Below are positions 16,301 through 23,674 of a stretch of DNA of 35,913 nucleotides, in pieces; positions within the stretch are counted from its first letter, which is position 1; every line of letters begins with the position of its first letter. The stretch covers positions 1-35,913 of the forward strand of contig NZ_JASCIR010000045.1 in NCBI RefSeq assembly GCF_029968095.1. The letters run 5' to 3'. This DNA comes from Streptomyces solicavernae. Lineage in GTDB: Bacteria > Actinomycetota > Actinomycetes > Streptomycetales > Streptomycetaceae. The position numbers were made by a program, and so were the translations under genes. Under the pieces are notes generated by a model. It saw only the letters and a list, made by a program, of their open reading frames with translations, was not told the DNA's origin and searched no databases.

Positions 16301-17666
16301 TGACGGGTCGCTCCTCGGGCAGGTGGTAGCGGCGCGTGCGCTCCCGCAGGGCGAGCGCCGAGACCAGGGTGATCGGGCCGAGCCGGCCGACGAACATGAG
16401 CAGAGTCAGGATCAGTTGCCCGGTGGCGGGCAGGTCGGCGGTGATTCCGGTCGAGAGTCCTACGGTGGCGAAGGCGGAGACGACTTCGAAGAGGACCTGT
16501 TCGAAGGGGTATCGGGTGATGCTGAGCAGGGCGAGGGTCGCCGCCATGACCAGGCCCACCCCGAGCAGCGCCACGGTGAGCGCCTGCCGCAGGACGTGCG
16601 GGGCCAGTTTGCGGCCCATGACCGAGGCATCGGGTTCTCCGCGCACCTCGGCGGCGATGGCCGCGGCCAGGACGGCGAAGGTGGTGACCTTGATGCCCCC
16701 GGCGGTGCCCGCGCTGCCGCCGCCGATGAACATGAGGATGCAACTCACCAGGAGCGTCGACGCCTGCATGGCCCCGATGTCCAGGCTGTTGAAGCCTGCG
16801 GTGCGGGTCATCGCGGAGTGGAAGAAGCCGTTGAGGAGCTTCCCCGGCCAGTCGAAGGCGCCGAGCGTGCCCTTGTTGGTCCACTCCATCAGGCACGTGA
16901 GCAGGGTGCCGATCAGGAGCAGGGTGCCCGTGGTGAGCAGGGTGAGCTTGGTGTGCAGGGTCCAGTTGCGGCGCCCCGTCCTCGTACGCCGGTTCCGGTG
17001 GCGCAGGACTTCCAGCAGTACGGGGAAGCCGAGGCCGCCGAGGATCACTGCCGCGGCGATCGGCAGGGTGACCCAGGGGTCTTGCGCGTAGCGGGTGAGG
17101 CTGTCGGCGTGCAGGCCGAACCCGGCGTTGTTGAAGGCCGACACGGCGTGGAAGAACCCGAGGTAGGTGGCGTCCCCGATGGACTCGCCGTACCCGAACC
17201 GGAAGCGCAGCGCGAGGAGCGCGCCCACTGTGAGCTCCACGATCACCGTGGAGCCGGCGACGCCGAGCAGCACCCGTCGTACGTCTCCGATGCCGAAGCT
17301 CTTCGTCTCGGCCTGCGCCGTCAGCTGCATACGCAGGCGCAGCTTGCCGGAGACCAGCAGGGCGAGCAGCGACGCCATGGTCATGATGCCGAAGCCGCCG
17401 ACCTGGATGAGCGCCAGGATCAGGCCCTCACCGAACCCGCTCCAGTGTGTGCCGGTGTCCACGACGGCCAGCCCCGTCACGCACACCGCCGACGTGGCGG
17501 TGAACAGGGAGGCGACAAGCCCGGTGGCGTCCCCGCTCTCGGCGGCGACGGGCAGGGCGAGCAGCACGGCACCGATGAGGGTCACGAGCGCGAAGGCCAT
17601 GACGACGGTGCGGGCCGGGTGAGTCGTGAACAGCGAGTGCCACACCCGCGTCGCGCGCGCCATCAC
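16293..17666 (-). CDS. ktrB: KtrB/TrkH-type K+ transporter membrane subunit
   Basis: The 457-aa protein has the fourfold M1-P-M2 layout of the family. The four pore loops each retain the conserved Gly: TSAVCVTGLAVVD, SAFNNAGFGLH, TRTAGFNSLD and SAFATVGLSTG. A glycine-rich gate loop is visible (GGGSAGTAGGIKVTTFAVL). The start is GTG at 17666 or the adjacent ATG at 17663, with GGGGCGG upstream. The last 8 nt overlap ktrA. Function: Na+- or H+-linked K+ uptake at the plasma membrane, important in osmotic adaptation. Confidence 0.92.
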   Translation of the reverse strand: MMARATRVWHSLFTTHPARTVVMAFALVTLIGAVLLALPVAAESGDATGLVASLFTATSAVCVTGLAVVDTGTHWSGFGEGLILALIQVGGFGIMTMASLLALLVSGKLRLRMQLTAQAETKSFGIGDVRRVLLGVAGSTVIVELTVGALLALRFRFGYGESIGDATYLGFFHAVSAFNNAGFGLHADSLTRYAQDPWVTLPIAAAVILGGLGFPVLLEVLRHRNRRTRTGRRNWTLHTKLTLLTTGTLLLIGTLLTCLMEWTNKGTLGAFDWPGKLLNGFFHSAMTRTAGFNSLDIGAMQASTLLVSCILMFIGGGSAGTAGGIKVTTFAVLAAAIAAEVRGEPDASVMGRKLAPHVLRQALTVALLGVGLVMAATLALLSITRYPFEQVLFEVVSAFATVGLSTGITADLPATGQLILTLLMFVGRLGPITLVSALALRERTRRYHLPEERPVIG

Positions 17667-17790
17667 ATCACCGCCCCTTCATGGAGGTTCGACGCCAAGG
17701 GACCGCCGACGGATCGCCAACGTTCCGTCAGGATCTTGACGGCCGTCACCCTATCCAGGAGAGGACTGCGGAGGGCGCATCCAGTTGAGC

Positions 17791-17838
17791 GCCGTGGAGA
17801 GCGGCGTGGAGAGCGCCGTGGAGAGCGCCGCGGAGAGC
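17791..17838 (+). repeat. Four tandem 12-bp units between ktrB and the small membrane protein
   Basis: Units of GCCGTGGAGAGC are repeated four times with one substitution in the second and fourth copies. The repeat lies in the 185-nt gap upstream of ktrB and just beyond the stop of the gene at 17852. No protein is supported across it. It could be a variable-number repeat. Confidence 0.85.
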
Positions 17839-17851
17839 GCGAGGAGCTGCT

Positions 17852-18352
17852 TCACGCTGCGGTGTCCGGTGTCCGGCCGTCCTGTGCCTGGTCACCCAAG
17901 TACTGGAACAGCAGGCCGTAGCGGTCGATCCGCCACAGCTGGGCGAGCACCACCATGACCGTCCCCAGGGCGAGCGGCCAGATGTCGAGGGCGACAAGGC
18001 CCCAGCCGATCAACGCGAAGCCGAACAAGCCGGTCGCGATCAGCCAGTTGAGGATCGTCCTGTGCTCGGCCGGAACCTGGCCGTCGACGTGGAGCTGCTC
18101 GCCGTAGATGCCCCTCGCGGCCCAGCTGGTGGGACCCACGGGGCCGAACAGGCGCACGTTGAGCCAGAGCCAGACCACGACCGCGCCGACGGCGGCCAGG
18201 CACCACCAGCCGAGCCATTCCCGGCTCCACACGGCAAGCTCGAAGGCCGGGATGGCGGCGAACCGGGTCCAGACGCTCCAGGGGTTGGCGTGCCGCCTCC
18301 AGGACTCGTTGGACATCCCGTGCAGGTCGGCTGCTGTCTTGATCGGGGCCAT
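17852..18352 (-). CDS. Small membrane protein resembling DUF6653
   Basis: The 166-aa protein begins with a soluble N-terminus (SNESWRRHANPWSVWTRF) and has about four membrane helices, in pairs around 35-70 and 103-145, ending at IDRYGLLFQYLG. The HANPWSVWTR signature recalls DUF6653 proteins, whose function is unknown; this match is from memory. The ATG at 18352 follows a GAGGA-like site. It is divergent from the MarR regulator at 18487, with an inverted repeat between them, so it is the likely regulatory target. Confidence 0.7.
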   Translation of the reverse strand: MAPIKTAADLHGMSNESWRRHANPWSVWTRFAAIPAFELAVWSREWLGWWCLAAVGAVVVWLWLNVRLFGPVGPTSWAARGIYGEQLHVDGQVPAEHRTILNWLIATGLFGFALIGWGLVALDIWPLALGTVMVVLAQLWRIDRYGLLFQYLGDQAQDGRTPDTAA

Positions 18353-18432
18353 GAGTGTTCCTCACTGCTCGGATTGTCGACGCCCTTCGGCCACGAGGGC
18401 TGGTCGCGTCCGGAACTCAACCGTACAAAGAT

Positions 18433-18480
18433 TTCAGAGATCTGTGAATACTCTGAATGATGGGGATGCTCGGCTAGGGT
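18433..18480 (+). promoter_or_regulatory. Inverted repeat and leaderless-type promoter of the MarR gene
   Basis: TTCAGAG (18433-18439) and CTCTGAA (18451-18457) form a perfect 7-bp inverted repeat with an 11-nt spacer, a size typical of MarR operators. TAGGGT (18475-18480) ends 6 nt before the ATG at 18487, the spacing of a leaderless Streptomyces transcript. The second arm lies where a -35 box is expected, so binding would block transcription. Confidence 0.65.
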
Positions 18481-18486
18481 GTCGGC

Positions 18487-18984
18487 ATGGGCGACGACAA
18501 GCGGCTACGGGACGCGGCGGAGAAGCTGGCGCTGATCCTCGCGCAGGGCGGAATGCAGAAGACCACCGCGCGGGTGATGACCTGCCTGCTGTTCAGCCAG
18601 CAGGAGACGCTGACCGCCGCAGACCTGTGCGCGGAGCTGCAGATCAGTTCCGGAGCGGTGTCCGGCGCGGTCAAGCAGCTCACACCCAGCGGACTGCTGG
18701 AACGCGTCCCGGCACCGGGCAGCCGCAGGGACCACTACCGCTTCCCTGACGGCGCCTGGGCAACGCTCATGTCGCAGCAGAACCAGCTCTTGGCGACCAT
18801 GGGGGAGGTCGCAGACCAGGGCCTCGCGGCGGCGGGCGACCCGTCCACCCCCGCCGGGCAGCGCATGGCGGAGATGAGGGACTTCTACTCCTTCATGCTG
18901 CGCGAACTGCCCCCGCTGATCGAACGGTGGCGCACGGACTTCACAGCGAAGCAGGCCAAGCAGGAGACACATCAAGCCGATTGA
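18487..18984 (+). CDS. MarR/GbsR-like transcriptional regulator
   Basis: The 165-aa protein has a winged helix-turn-helix (about 25-90): LTAADLCAELQISSGAVSGA then VKQLTPSGLLERVPAPGSRRDHYRF. Dimerisation helices flank it. The wording of the wing (APGSRRDHYRF) is typical of actinobacterial MarR regulators that act on neighbouring membrane or efflux genes. No ribosome binding site precedes the ATG, which fits a leaderless mRNA from the TAGGGT box. It is divergent from the DUF6653-like membrane protein gene. Confidence 0.88.
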   Translation: MGDDKRLRDAAEKLALILAQGGMQKTTARVMTCLLFSQQETLTAADLCAELQISSGAVSGAVKQLTPSGLLERVPAPGSRRDHYRFPDGAWATLMSQQNQLLATMGEVADQGLAAAGDPSTPAGQRMAEMRDFYSFMLRELPPLIERWRTDFTAKQAKQETHQAD

Positions 18985-19036
18985 GCGGTCAGGAGCGCCA
19001 CGACCGATCGTCCCGACCCATGCCGTTTCAACTGCA

Positions 19037-19057
19037 GCGCAGCGGAGTGCCTTACCG
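19037..19057. repeat. 21-bp perfect repeat, copy 1 (copy 2 at 27139-27159)
   Basis: The 21 bp beginning GCGCAGCGGAGTGCCTTACC recur exactly at 27139-27159 in the same orientation. Neither copy lies in a convincing gene. The surrounding 18985-19228 interval has no supported gene. The two copies bracket the decayed accessory stretch, so they may mark an old recombination or insertion event. Confidence 0.85.
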
Positions 19058-19228
19058 AGGAAAGGCCCGCGACCGACGTATGGCCGAACTACGTGCCACC
19101 CGCCCGCATGGCTTTGCGTGACGCGCCGGTGAACCGTGAGCGCGGTCACCAGACCAAGCCGTCGGTCATGCATAGCGTGATCAGAACCCGGTCCCGGGAA
19201 CGTCCAGGTTCCGGCGCTGAGGAGGAGT

Positions 19229-19324
19229 ATGGCCATGCTGCGGGCCGTATGGAACGGAACGGTGCTTTCGGAGGCCTCGTGCACAGTGACAGTCGATGGC
19301 AGCCAGCCGGAGACCGCTCCGTGA
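19229..19324 (+). pseudogene. N-terminal remnant of a DUF427-family gene
   Basis: A strong ribosome binding site (GAGGAGGAG) precedes ATG at 19229. The frame encodes only 31 residues (MAMLRAVWNGTVLSEASCTV, then a short unrelated tail). The first 20 residues look like the start of DUF427 proteins, which normally run about 90-120 aa beginning with (L)RAVWNGxVLAES. The frame ends in TGA overlapping the GTG of the following gene (GTGA), so the fragment could now act as a translated leader for the SRPBCC gene. Assignment is by family memory. Confidence 0.55.
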
Positions 19325-19896
19325 CCGGCCGCCGCCTTGCCCGAGCGGCAGCGTGGACCGCGGGCGCCGCAGCCGTTGCCGCGGGCAGCTACGTGGGTCT
19401 GGTCTCCGGCGCGCTGCCCGTCGACCTGGGGGTGGGTCGGCGCGTGCGGCGGCTCGGGCCGCAGACGGTGGACTTGGCAGCTCCCCGGGATGTTGTCTTC
19501 GACGTGATTGCCCAGCCGTACCTGGGGCGGACGACGAGGACGATGCGGGAGAAGGTGCGGGTTCTGGAACGCGGGAGTGACATGGTCCTCGCCGCCCACT
19601 ACACGCCCGTTGGCGGCGGCTGGAAGGCCGTCACCGTGGAGACGGTCCGGTTCCTCCGACCGGAGCGCATCGACTTCCGCCTGGTGCGCGGCCCGGTACC
19701 GCACGTCGTCGAATCGTTCACCTTGACCGAGCACGCCGCGGGGACCCGCCTTGTCTATGAGGGAGAGCTCGGCACCGACCTGTGGGCGCTCGGGCAACGC
19801 TGGGGGCATGTGGTGGCCGGACGCTGGGAGGAGACTGTCGCGGCGTCGCTGGCCTTGGTGGCGAAGGAGGCCGAACGGCGCGCTGACCGCCGGTGA
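19321..19896 (+). CDS. SRPBCC (START-like) family protein with N-terminal membrane anchor
   Basis: From the preferred GTG at 19321 the protein is 191 aa. It has a basic N-terminus and one hydrophobic segment (about 8-35, AAAWTAGAAAVAAGSYVGLV). A START-like fold follows, with the typical opening (VDLAAPRDVVFDVIAQPYLG), a middle VETVRFLRPERIDFRLVRGP and a closing TRLVYEGELGTD...VAASLALVAKEAERR. Such proteins bind hydrophobic ligands or act as polyketide cyclase-like enzymes; no specific activity can be assigned. The frame is open to 19093, but the overlap with the DUF427 remnant and the hydrophobic N-terminus favour 19321. Confidence 0.7.
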   Translation: MTGRRLARAAAWTAGAAAVAAGSYVGLVSGALPVDLGVGRRVRRLGPQTVDLAAPRDVVFDVIAQPYLGRTTRTMREKVRVLERGSDMVLAAHYTPVGGGWKAVTVETVRFLRPERIDFRLVRGPVPHVVESFTLTEHAAGTRLVYEGELGTDLWALGQRWGHVVAGRWEETVAASLALVAKEAERRADRR

Positions 19897-19996
19897 GACC
19901 CTGGACGGCACCTGCCCACAGCCGCGTACCGCGCAGAAAGCAGGTCCGTCGTGCCTTCGGTGAGCGCGCTTACAGTCGCGGGCCGCGCCGCGGCCC

Positions 19997-20002
19997 TAGC
20001 GT
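19997..20002 (+). promoter_or_regulatory. -10 box of a leaderless-type promoter before the MauE/DoxX gene
   Basis: TAGCGT ends 7 nt before the ATG at 20010 and there is no ribosome binding site, as in leaderless Streptomyces transcripts. No good -35 box is visible at standard spacing. Confidence 0.4.
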
Positions 20003-20009
20003 CGGGTGC

Positions 20010-20486
20010 ATGATGCTGCGGATCGTGCTGGGCGCGCTGTGCGTCGCGATGGCGGCCGGGCAGATTGCGTCCTTTCGGCAGATGCCCGGGATTCTGGCCG
20101 GGTACGAGCTGGTCGCCGGATCGGGTGCGACCGCGCTCGCCGTGGCACTGGTCGCGGGCGAGCTGGTGTGCGGGGTGTGGTTCCTGGCTCGCCCACGGTC
20201 CCGCACGAGGGCGCCGGTATGGGTGTTCACCGCCGTCGCCGTGGTGTGGGCGCTGCTGGCAGCACAGGCGTACGCACGCGGGCTCGCTGTCGCCAACTGC
20301 GGCTGCTTCGGGATCTACCTGGCCCAGAGCCTGAGCTGGTTCGTGCTGGTCCAGGACGCACTCCTGCTGTTCTACGCCGGAATGCTCATCCGCGTACCAG
20401 GTGATACGCCACGGCACCGCCAGGACCGTGCGAACCTCCGACCGAGTCGGGGAACCCGGCCGAGGCCGATGGGAGGACTGAGATGA
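20010..20486 (+). CDS. MauE/DoxX-like redox-associated membrane protein
   Basis: The 158-aa protein has four membrane helices (about 2-20, 38-60, 68-88 and 106-126). The motif NCGCFG sits just before the last helix, as in MauE/DoxX proteins linked to disulfide or thiol redox chemistry. The basic C-terminal tail is not conserved-looking. The start could be ATG 20010 or 20013; neither has a ribosome binding site. The stop overlaps the radical SAM start (ATGA), so the two are co-translated. A role in handling electrons or thiols for the radical SAM enzyme is inference. Confidence 0.75.
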   Translation: MMLRIVLGALCVAMAAGQIASFRQMPGILAGYELVAGSGATALAVALVAGELVCGVWFLARPRSRTRAPVWVFTAVAVVWALLAAQAYARGLAVANCGCFGIYLAQSLSWFVLVQDALLLFYAGMLIRVPGDTPRHRQDRANLRPSRGTRPRPMGGLR

Positions 20487-22195
20487 CCCAGGCATCCACG
20501 CCGGGGCGCAAGGTGGACCGCGATGAGGTCTTCGTCGAGTTCACCAAGTCGATCTGCCCCGTGTGCAAGACGCCCGTCGACGCCCAGGTCAACATCCGCG
20601 AGAACAAGGTGTATCTGCGCAAACGCTGCACAGCGCACGGGCAGTTCGAGGCACTCGTGTACGGCGACGCCGAGGAGTACCTGTCGTCGGCCCGCTTCAA
20701 CAAGCCCGGCACCCTTCCCCTCACCTTCCAGACCGACGTGCGGGACGGTTGCCCGAGCGACTGCGGACTGTGCCCGGAGCACAAGCAGCACGCCTGCCTG
20801 GGGATCATCGAGGTCAACACCGGCTGCAATTTGGACTGCCCGATCTGCTTCGCCGACTCCGGCCACCAGAGATGGGGGTCCCCCCGCTCGAGCGAAGCCG
20901 AGAGTGGGGGAGGCTACTCGATCACGCATGAGCAGTGCGCACGGATGCTGGACGTGTTCGTGGAGTCCGAGGGCGAGGCGGAGGTGGTGATGTTCTCCGG
21001 CGGCGAGCCCACCATCCACCGGCACATCCTGGATTTCATCGACCTCGCGCAGGCCCGGCCCATCAGGAACGTCAGCCTCAACACCAACGGCATCCGCCTC
21101 GCCACCGACCGGGCCTTCGTCGCCGAACTGGGCACGCGCGACCAGGTGCCGGGCAGGTCGGTGAACATCTACCTCCAGTTCGACGGCTTCGACGAGCGCA
21201 CCCACTTGGAGATCCGGGGTCGGGACCTGCGGACGTTCAAGCAGCGCGCGTTGGACAACTGTGCCGAGGCCGGACTGACCGTCACCCTCGTGGCCGCCGT
21301 CGAGCGCGACCTGAACGAGCACGAGGTCGGCGCCGTCATCGAGTACGGCATCGACCACCCCGCCGTACGCTCGGTGGCCTTCCAGCCCGTCACCCACTCG
21401 GGGCGGCATGTGCAGTTCGACCCTCTGAACCGGCTCACCAACCCCGACGTCATCGAACTGATCAGCAGTCAGCGCCCGGCGTGGTTTCAGAAGGGCGACT
21501 TCTTCCCCGTCCCCTGCTGCTTCCCCACATGCCGGTCGGTCACCTACCTCCTGGTCGACGGCGAGCCCGGCAACCGGAACGTGGTGCCCATCCCACGGCT
21601 GCTGAACGTCGAGGACTACCTCGACTACGTCACCAACCGCGTCCTGCCCGATCCCGGCGTCCGCGAGGCCCTGGAGAAGCTGTGGTCGGCTTCCGCGTTC
21701 ATGGGTACCGAGACGACCGAGGAGAACCTGCGGGCGACCGCCGAGGCCCTGGACTGCGCGGACCACTGCGGCATCGATCTCCCCTCCGCCGTCAAGGACT
21801 TGAACGACAAGACGTTCATGGTCGTGGTGCAGGACTTCCAGGACCCTTACACACTCAACGTCAAGCAGCTGATGAAGTGCTGCGTCGAGGAGATCACGCC
21901 CGACGGGCGCCTCATCCCGTTCTGCGCCTACAACTCCGTCGGCTACCGCGAACAGATCCGGTCCCAGCCGCGGGACTCGCTGGGCGGGCCGTGTTCGTCA
22001 CGGGAGACGCGGAGCACCTGCCCTACGCACACGGTGTGTTCGACGCGGTGGTGTGCGAATGCGCGATGTGTACGTTCCCTGCCAAGGCGCAGGCCGCCGA
22101 CGAGTTCGCCCGCGTGCTGCGCCCCGGTGGGCGGGTCGGCATCACCGACGTCACCGCAGTCCCGGAGAGACTTCCCCCGGAGCTGGGCGGGTTGA
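20483..22195 (+). CDS. Radical SAM enzyme with cysteine-rich N-terminus, 3' end aberrant
   Basis: The N-terminal part has CPVC (C25, C28) and C49, then C90, C94 and C97, which could bind zinc or an extra cluster. The radical SAM motif is CNLDCPIC (C115, C119, C122), followed by FSGGEPT for SAM binding. The layout resembles the MJ0619-like radical SAM group. A 15-residue low-complexity insertion (about 130-144) comes from a repeat element. The family-like protein ends around FCAYNSVGYREQIRSQ (about residue 493). Beyond 21960 this frame reads Arg/Ser/Cys-rich nonsense to 22195, while a methyltransferase remnant is read in another frame. The gene therefore probably lost its native end by deletion or frameshift. 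Activity is doubtful. Confidence 0.75.
   Translation: MTQASTPGRKVDRDEVFVEFTKSICPVCKTPVDAQVNIRENKVYLRKRCTAHGQFEALVYGDAEEYLSSARFNKPGTLPLTFQTDVRDGCPSDCGLCPEHKQHACLGIIEVNTGCNLDCPICFADSGHQRWGSPRSSEAESGGGYSITHEQCARMLDVFVESEGEAEVVMFSGGEPTIHRHILDFIDLAQARPIRNVSLNTNGIRLATDRAFVAELGTRDQVPGRSVNIYLQFDGFDERTHLEIRGRDLRTFKQRALDNCAEAGLTVTLVAAVERDLNEHEVGAVIEYGIDHPAVRSVAFQPVTHSGRHVQFDPLNRLTNPDVIELISSQRPAWFQKGDFFPVPCCFPTCRSVTYLLVDGEPGNRNVVPIPRLLNVEDYLDYVTNRVLPDPGVREALEKLWSASAFMGTETTEENLRATAEALDCADHCGIDLPSAVKDLNDKTFMVVVQDFQDPYTLNVKQLMKCCVEEITPDGRLIPFCAYNSVGYREQIRSQPRDSLGGPCSSRETRSTCPTHTVCSTRWCANARCVRSLPRRRPPTSSPACCAPVGGSASPTSPQSRRDFPRSWAG
20870..20914 (+). repeat. 45-nt hairpin repeat inserted in frame in the radical SAM gene
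   Basis: The core CCCCCGCTCGAGCGAAGCC followed by GAGAGTGGGGG forms a hairpin: CCCCCGCTC pairs with GAGTGGGGG with one G:T pair. It is preceded by GGGGGTCC. This resembles a short palindromic element commonly dispersed between Streptomyces genes. Its 45 nt add exactly 15 codons (residues 130-144) right after CNLDCPICFADSGHQ without breaking the frame. Confidence 0.75.
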
Positions 22196-22545
22196 GTGCG
22201 CGTATCGCCTGCGTCGCCGACGCCCGCCCGCTCGACGAGTACGCCGACATCCTGGCCGGTGCGGGCCTGCGCGTCCTCACCACCGAACGCCACGACCGGG
22301 CCATGCTCCGGATGGTCGACCAGATCGAGGCCAGGCTGAACCTGCTGCGCATCACCGCCCCGGCCGGACTCGCCGACGCGGGACTGAACCTGGACGCGGC
22401 CCCAGCCGTCCTGAACGCGGCACGCACAGCGGTTGCCGACGGCACGCTGGGCTATGCGCTGCTGACCGCCGTGAAGTCGCGGCGGGATGATCTACCGCCG
22501 GGTACGCAAGCTCCCTCACATACCTGCCCCAGCAGGCGGTCATAG
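21961..22545 (+). pseudogene. 3' part of a class I SAM-dependent methyltransferase
   Basis: In a different frame from the radical SAM gene, the sequence reads AVFVTGDAEHLPYAHGVFDA, CECAMCTFP, EFARVLRPGGRVGITDVTAV, then a C-terminal helical part. This is the post-motif-I half of a Rossmann methyltransferase. The N-terminal half containing the SAM-binding DxGxG motif is missing. The remnant joins the radical SAM coding sequence at about 21960, so a deletion probably fused the ends of two neighbouring genes. A GTG at 21991 lies in frame but would make a protein without the SAM motif. Confidence 0.7.
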
Positions 22546-22595
22546 CGTCAAGGCCGGAAGCAGACACCACCGAGTGGGAAGAGGGGCTCACCACC

Positions 22596-22934
22596 ATGGC
22601 AACCACCATGCAGGTATCGCCGAGCACAGTCGCCCTCCCGGTCCATGCGGCATGGGGTGGCGCGGCCGGACTGGTCGGCGGGATCGGGATGGGCATCTGG
22701 ATGGGCATCTGGATGTCGGTGTCCCGGCCCATGACGGACACTGCCGTGATCACCGTGATCACCATGGTCGCCTCGGTCTCGTCCATGGCGCGATGTGGTG
22801 CCCTCGTCGGCGCCTGGCTCCTTGTCGGACGCAGCCTGCCTGCGTTGCTGCCCAAACTCCGCCGCGCCCCCGGCGTCACCCGCACTCTCCCCTCCGTGGC
22901 CCTCTTCGGCGCCGCCGCCCTCACCACGCGCTGA
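22596..22934 (+). CDS. Small hypothetical membrane protein
   Basis: The 112-aa protein has Gly/Met-rich hydrophobic stretches (GGAAGLVGGIGMGIWMGIWM; TDTAVITVITMVASVSSMA; a third around ALVGAWLLVG). No family is recognised. A GAGGGG lies about 14 nt upstream of the ATG, a little far. The end overlaps the open frame of the CcdA remnant by 4 nt. It may itself be a fusion of decayed pieces. Confidence 0.4.
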   Translation: MATTMQVSPSTVALPVHAAWGGAAGLVGGIGMGIWMGIWMSVSRPMTDTAVITVITMVASVSSMARCGALVGAWLLVGRSLPALLPKLRRAPGVTRTLPSVALFGAAALTTR

Positions 22935-23266
22935 CCCGCACCGCGCGGGTGGGCCGGATCCGCCGCCTCGGCGCTGTCGCCTCCCGTCTCGGAGGCTGCC
23001 TGCTGCTCCTTGTCGGCGCGTATGTGGCCTACTACGGCTGGTACGAGATCCGTGTCCTGCGCGGAGGCAGCGTCGCCGACCCCGTGATCGACGCGGCGGG
23101 AACCGCGCAACGGTGGCCGGCGGAGGGCCTGAACGGCATCGGTGTGCCGGGGATCGCGGTGGCGCTCGCTCTGCTGCTGCTCACCGCTCTGATGCTCCAC
23201 CCCCGCAGAGCCCGCCGGGATTCCGGCCCCGCCGACGAGAAGGCGGCACGGCAGCCACACCTCTGA
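22931..23266 (+). pseudogene. 3' remnant of a CcdA-like cytochrome c biogenesis/thiol transporter gene
   Basis: The frame reads GRIRRLGAVASRLGGCLLLL, VGAYVAYYGWYEIRV, GGSVADPVIDAAGTAQ and a last membrane helix (GIAVALALLLLTALML). This matches the C-terminal region of actinobacterial CcdA proteins. The upstream helices and catalytic cysteines are absent, and sequence before 22931 in this frame is Arg/His-rich nonsense. CcdA moves electrons across the membrane, so with the MauE/DoxX protein it may belong to one decayed redox cluster. An in-frame GTG exists at 22949. Confidence 0.6.
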
Positions 23267-23276
23267 CTCACCAGGC

Positions 23277-23573
23277 CTACTTCACGCTCTTCCTGCCGGT
23301 GACCAGTTTGGTGACGTACCTCTCGCCGTCTGCGTACGCGAGGTCGTGGGTGTAGTTCTCGGAGACATACTGCCGACGGCCGGTTTCTGTGTCGGTGACT
23401 GTGACCCGGAACCCCAAGGCGCTGCACCCGCGCCTGAAGGGGACTCCGACGCCCATCAAGCCCTCAGCCACATCAACGACAAACCGATCGCGGCTGAGCG
23501 ACCCGTCCACCACCGAACTCCGGTTGTGGCCGGTCCCGAGCCTGAACGGCCCGATTCCTCTGGTGCGGCGCAT
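23277..23573 (-). CDS. Short hypothetical protein, possibly a remnant
   Basis: The 98-aa frame has plausible codon usage in its second half (FRVTVTDTETGRRQYVSENY, then THDLAYADGERYVTKLVTG). The first 25 residues are less convincing, and the true start may be internal. No family or motif is recognised and no ribosome binding site stands out. It lies between the CcdA remnant and P450 no. 1. Confidence 0.35.
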   Translation of the reverse strand: MRRTRGIGPFRLGTGHNRSSVVDGSLSRDRFVVDVAEGLMGVGVPFRRGCSALGFRVTVTDTETGRRQYVSENYTHDLAYADGERYVTKLVTGRKSVK

Positions 23574-23620
23574 GGCGCCTCCCTGGATGCACGTGAATTC
23601 TACGCCCGAAGAGAGGGTCG

Positions 23621-23662
23621 TCAGCTGTCAGGCGCGGACGTCCCGCTGCTGTTCTTCCTTGA
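23621..23662 (-). repeat. 42-nt near-repeat, copy 1 (copy 2 at 25784-25825)
   Basis: The 42 nt match 25784-25825 at 36 positions, same orientation. Read on the minus strand both end a frame with QQRDVRA followed by TGA (KEEQQRDVRA and KEVQQRDVRA). They are probably 3' ends of two degraded members of the same gene family on either side of the P450/TetR pair. Confidence 0.6.
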
Positions 23663-23674
23663 CGTGTCGCCCCG

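Noticed and set aside
16323..17921. 532-codon open frame on the plus strand
   Set aside because: Antisense to ktrB, which has all four pore-loop motifs; the plus-strand product is low complexity.
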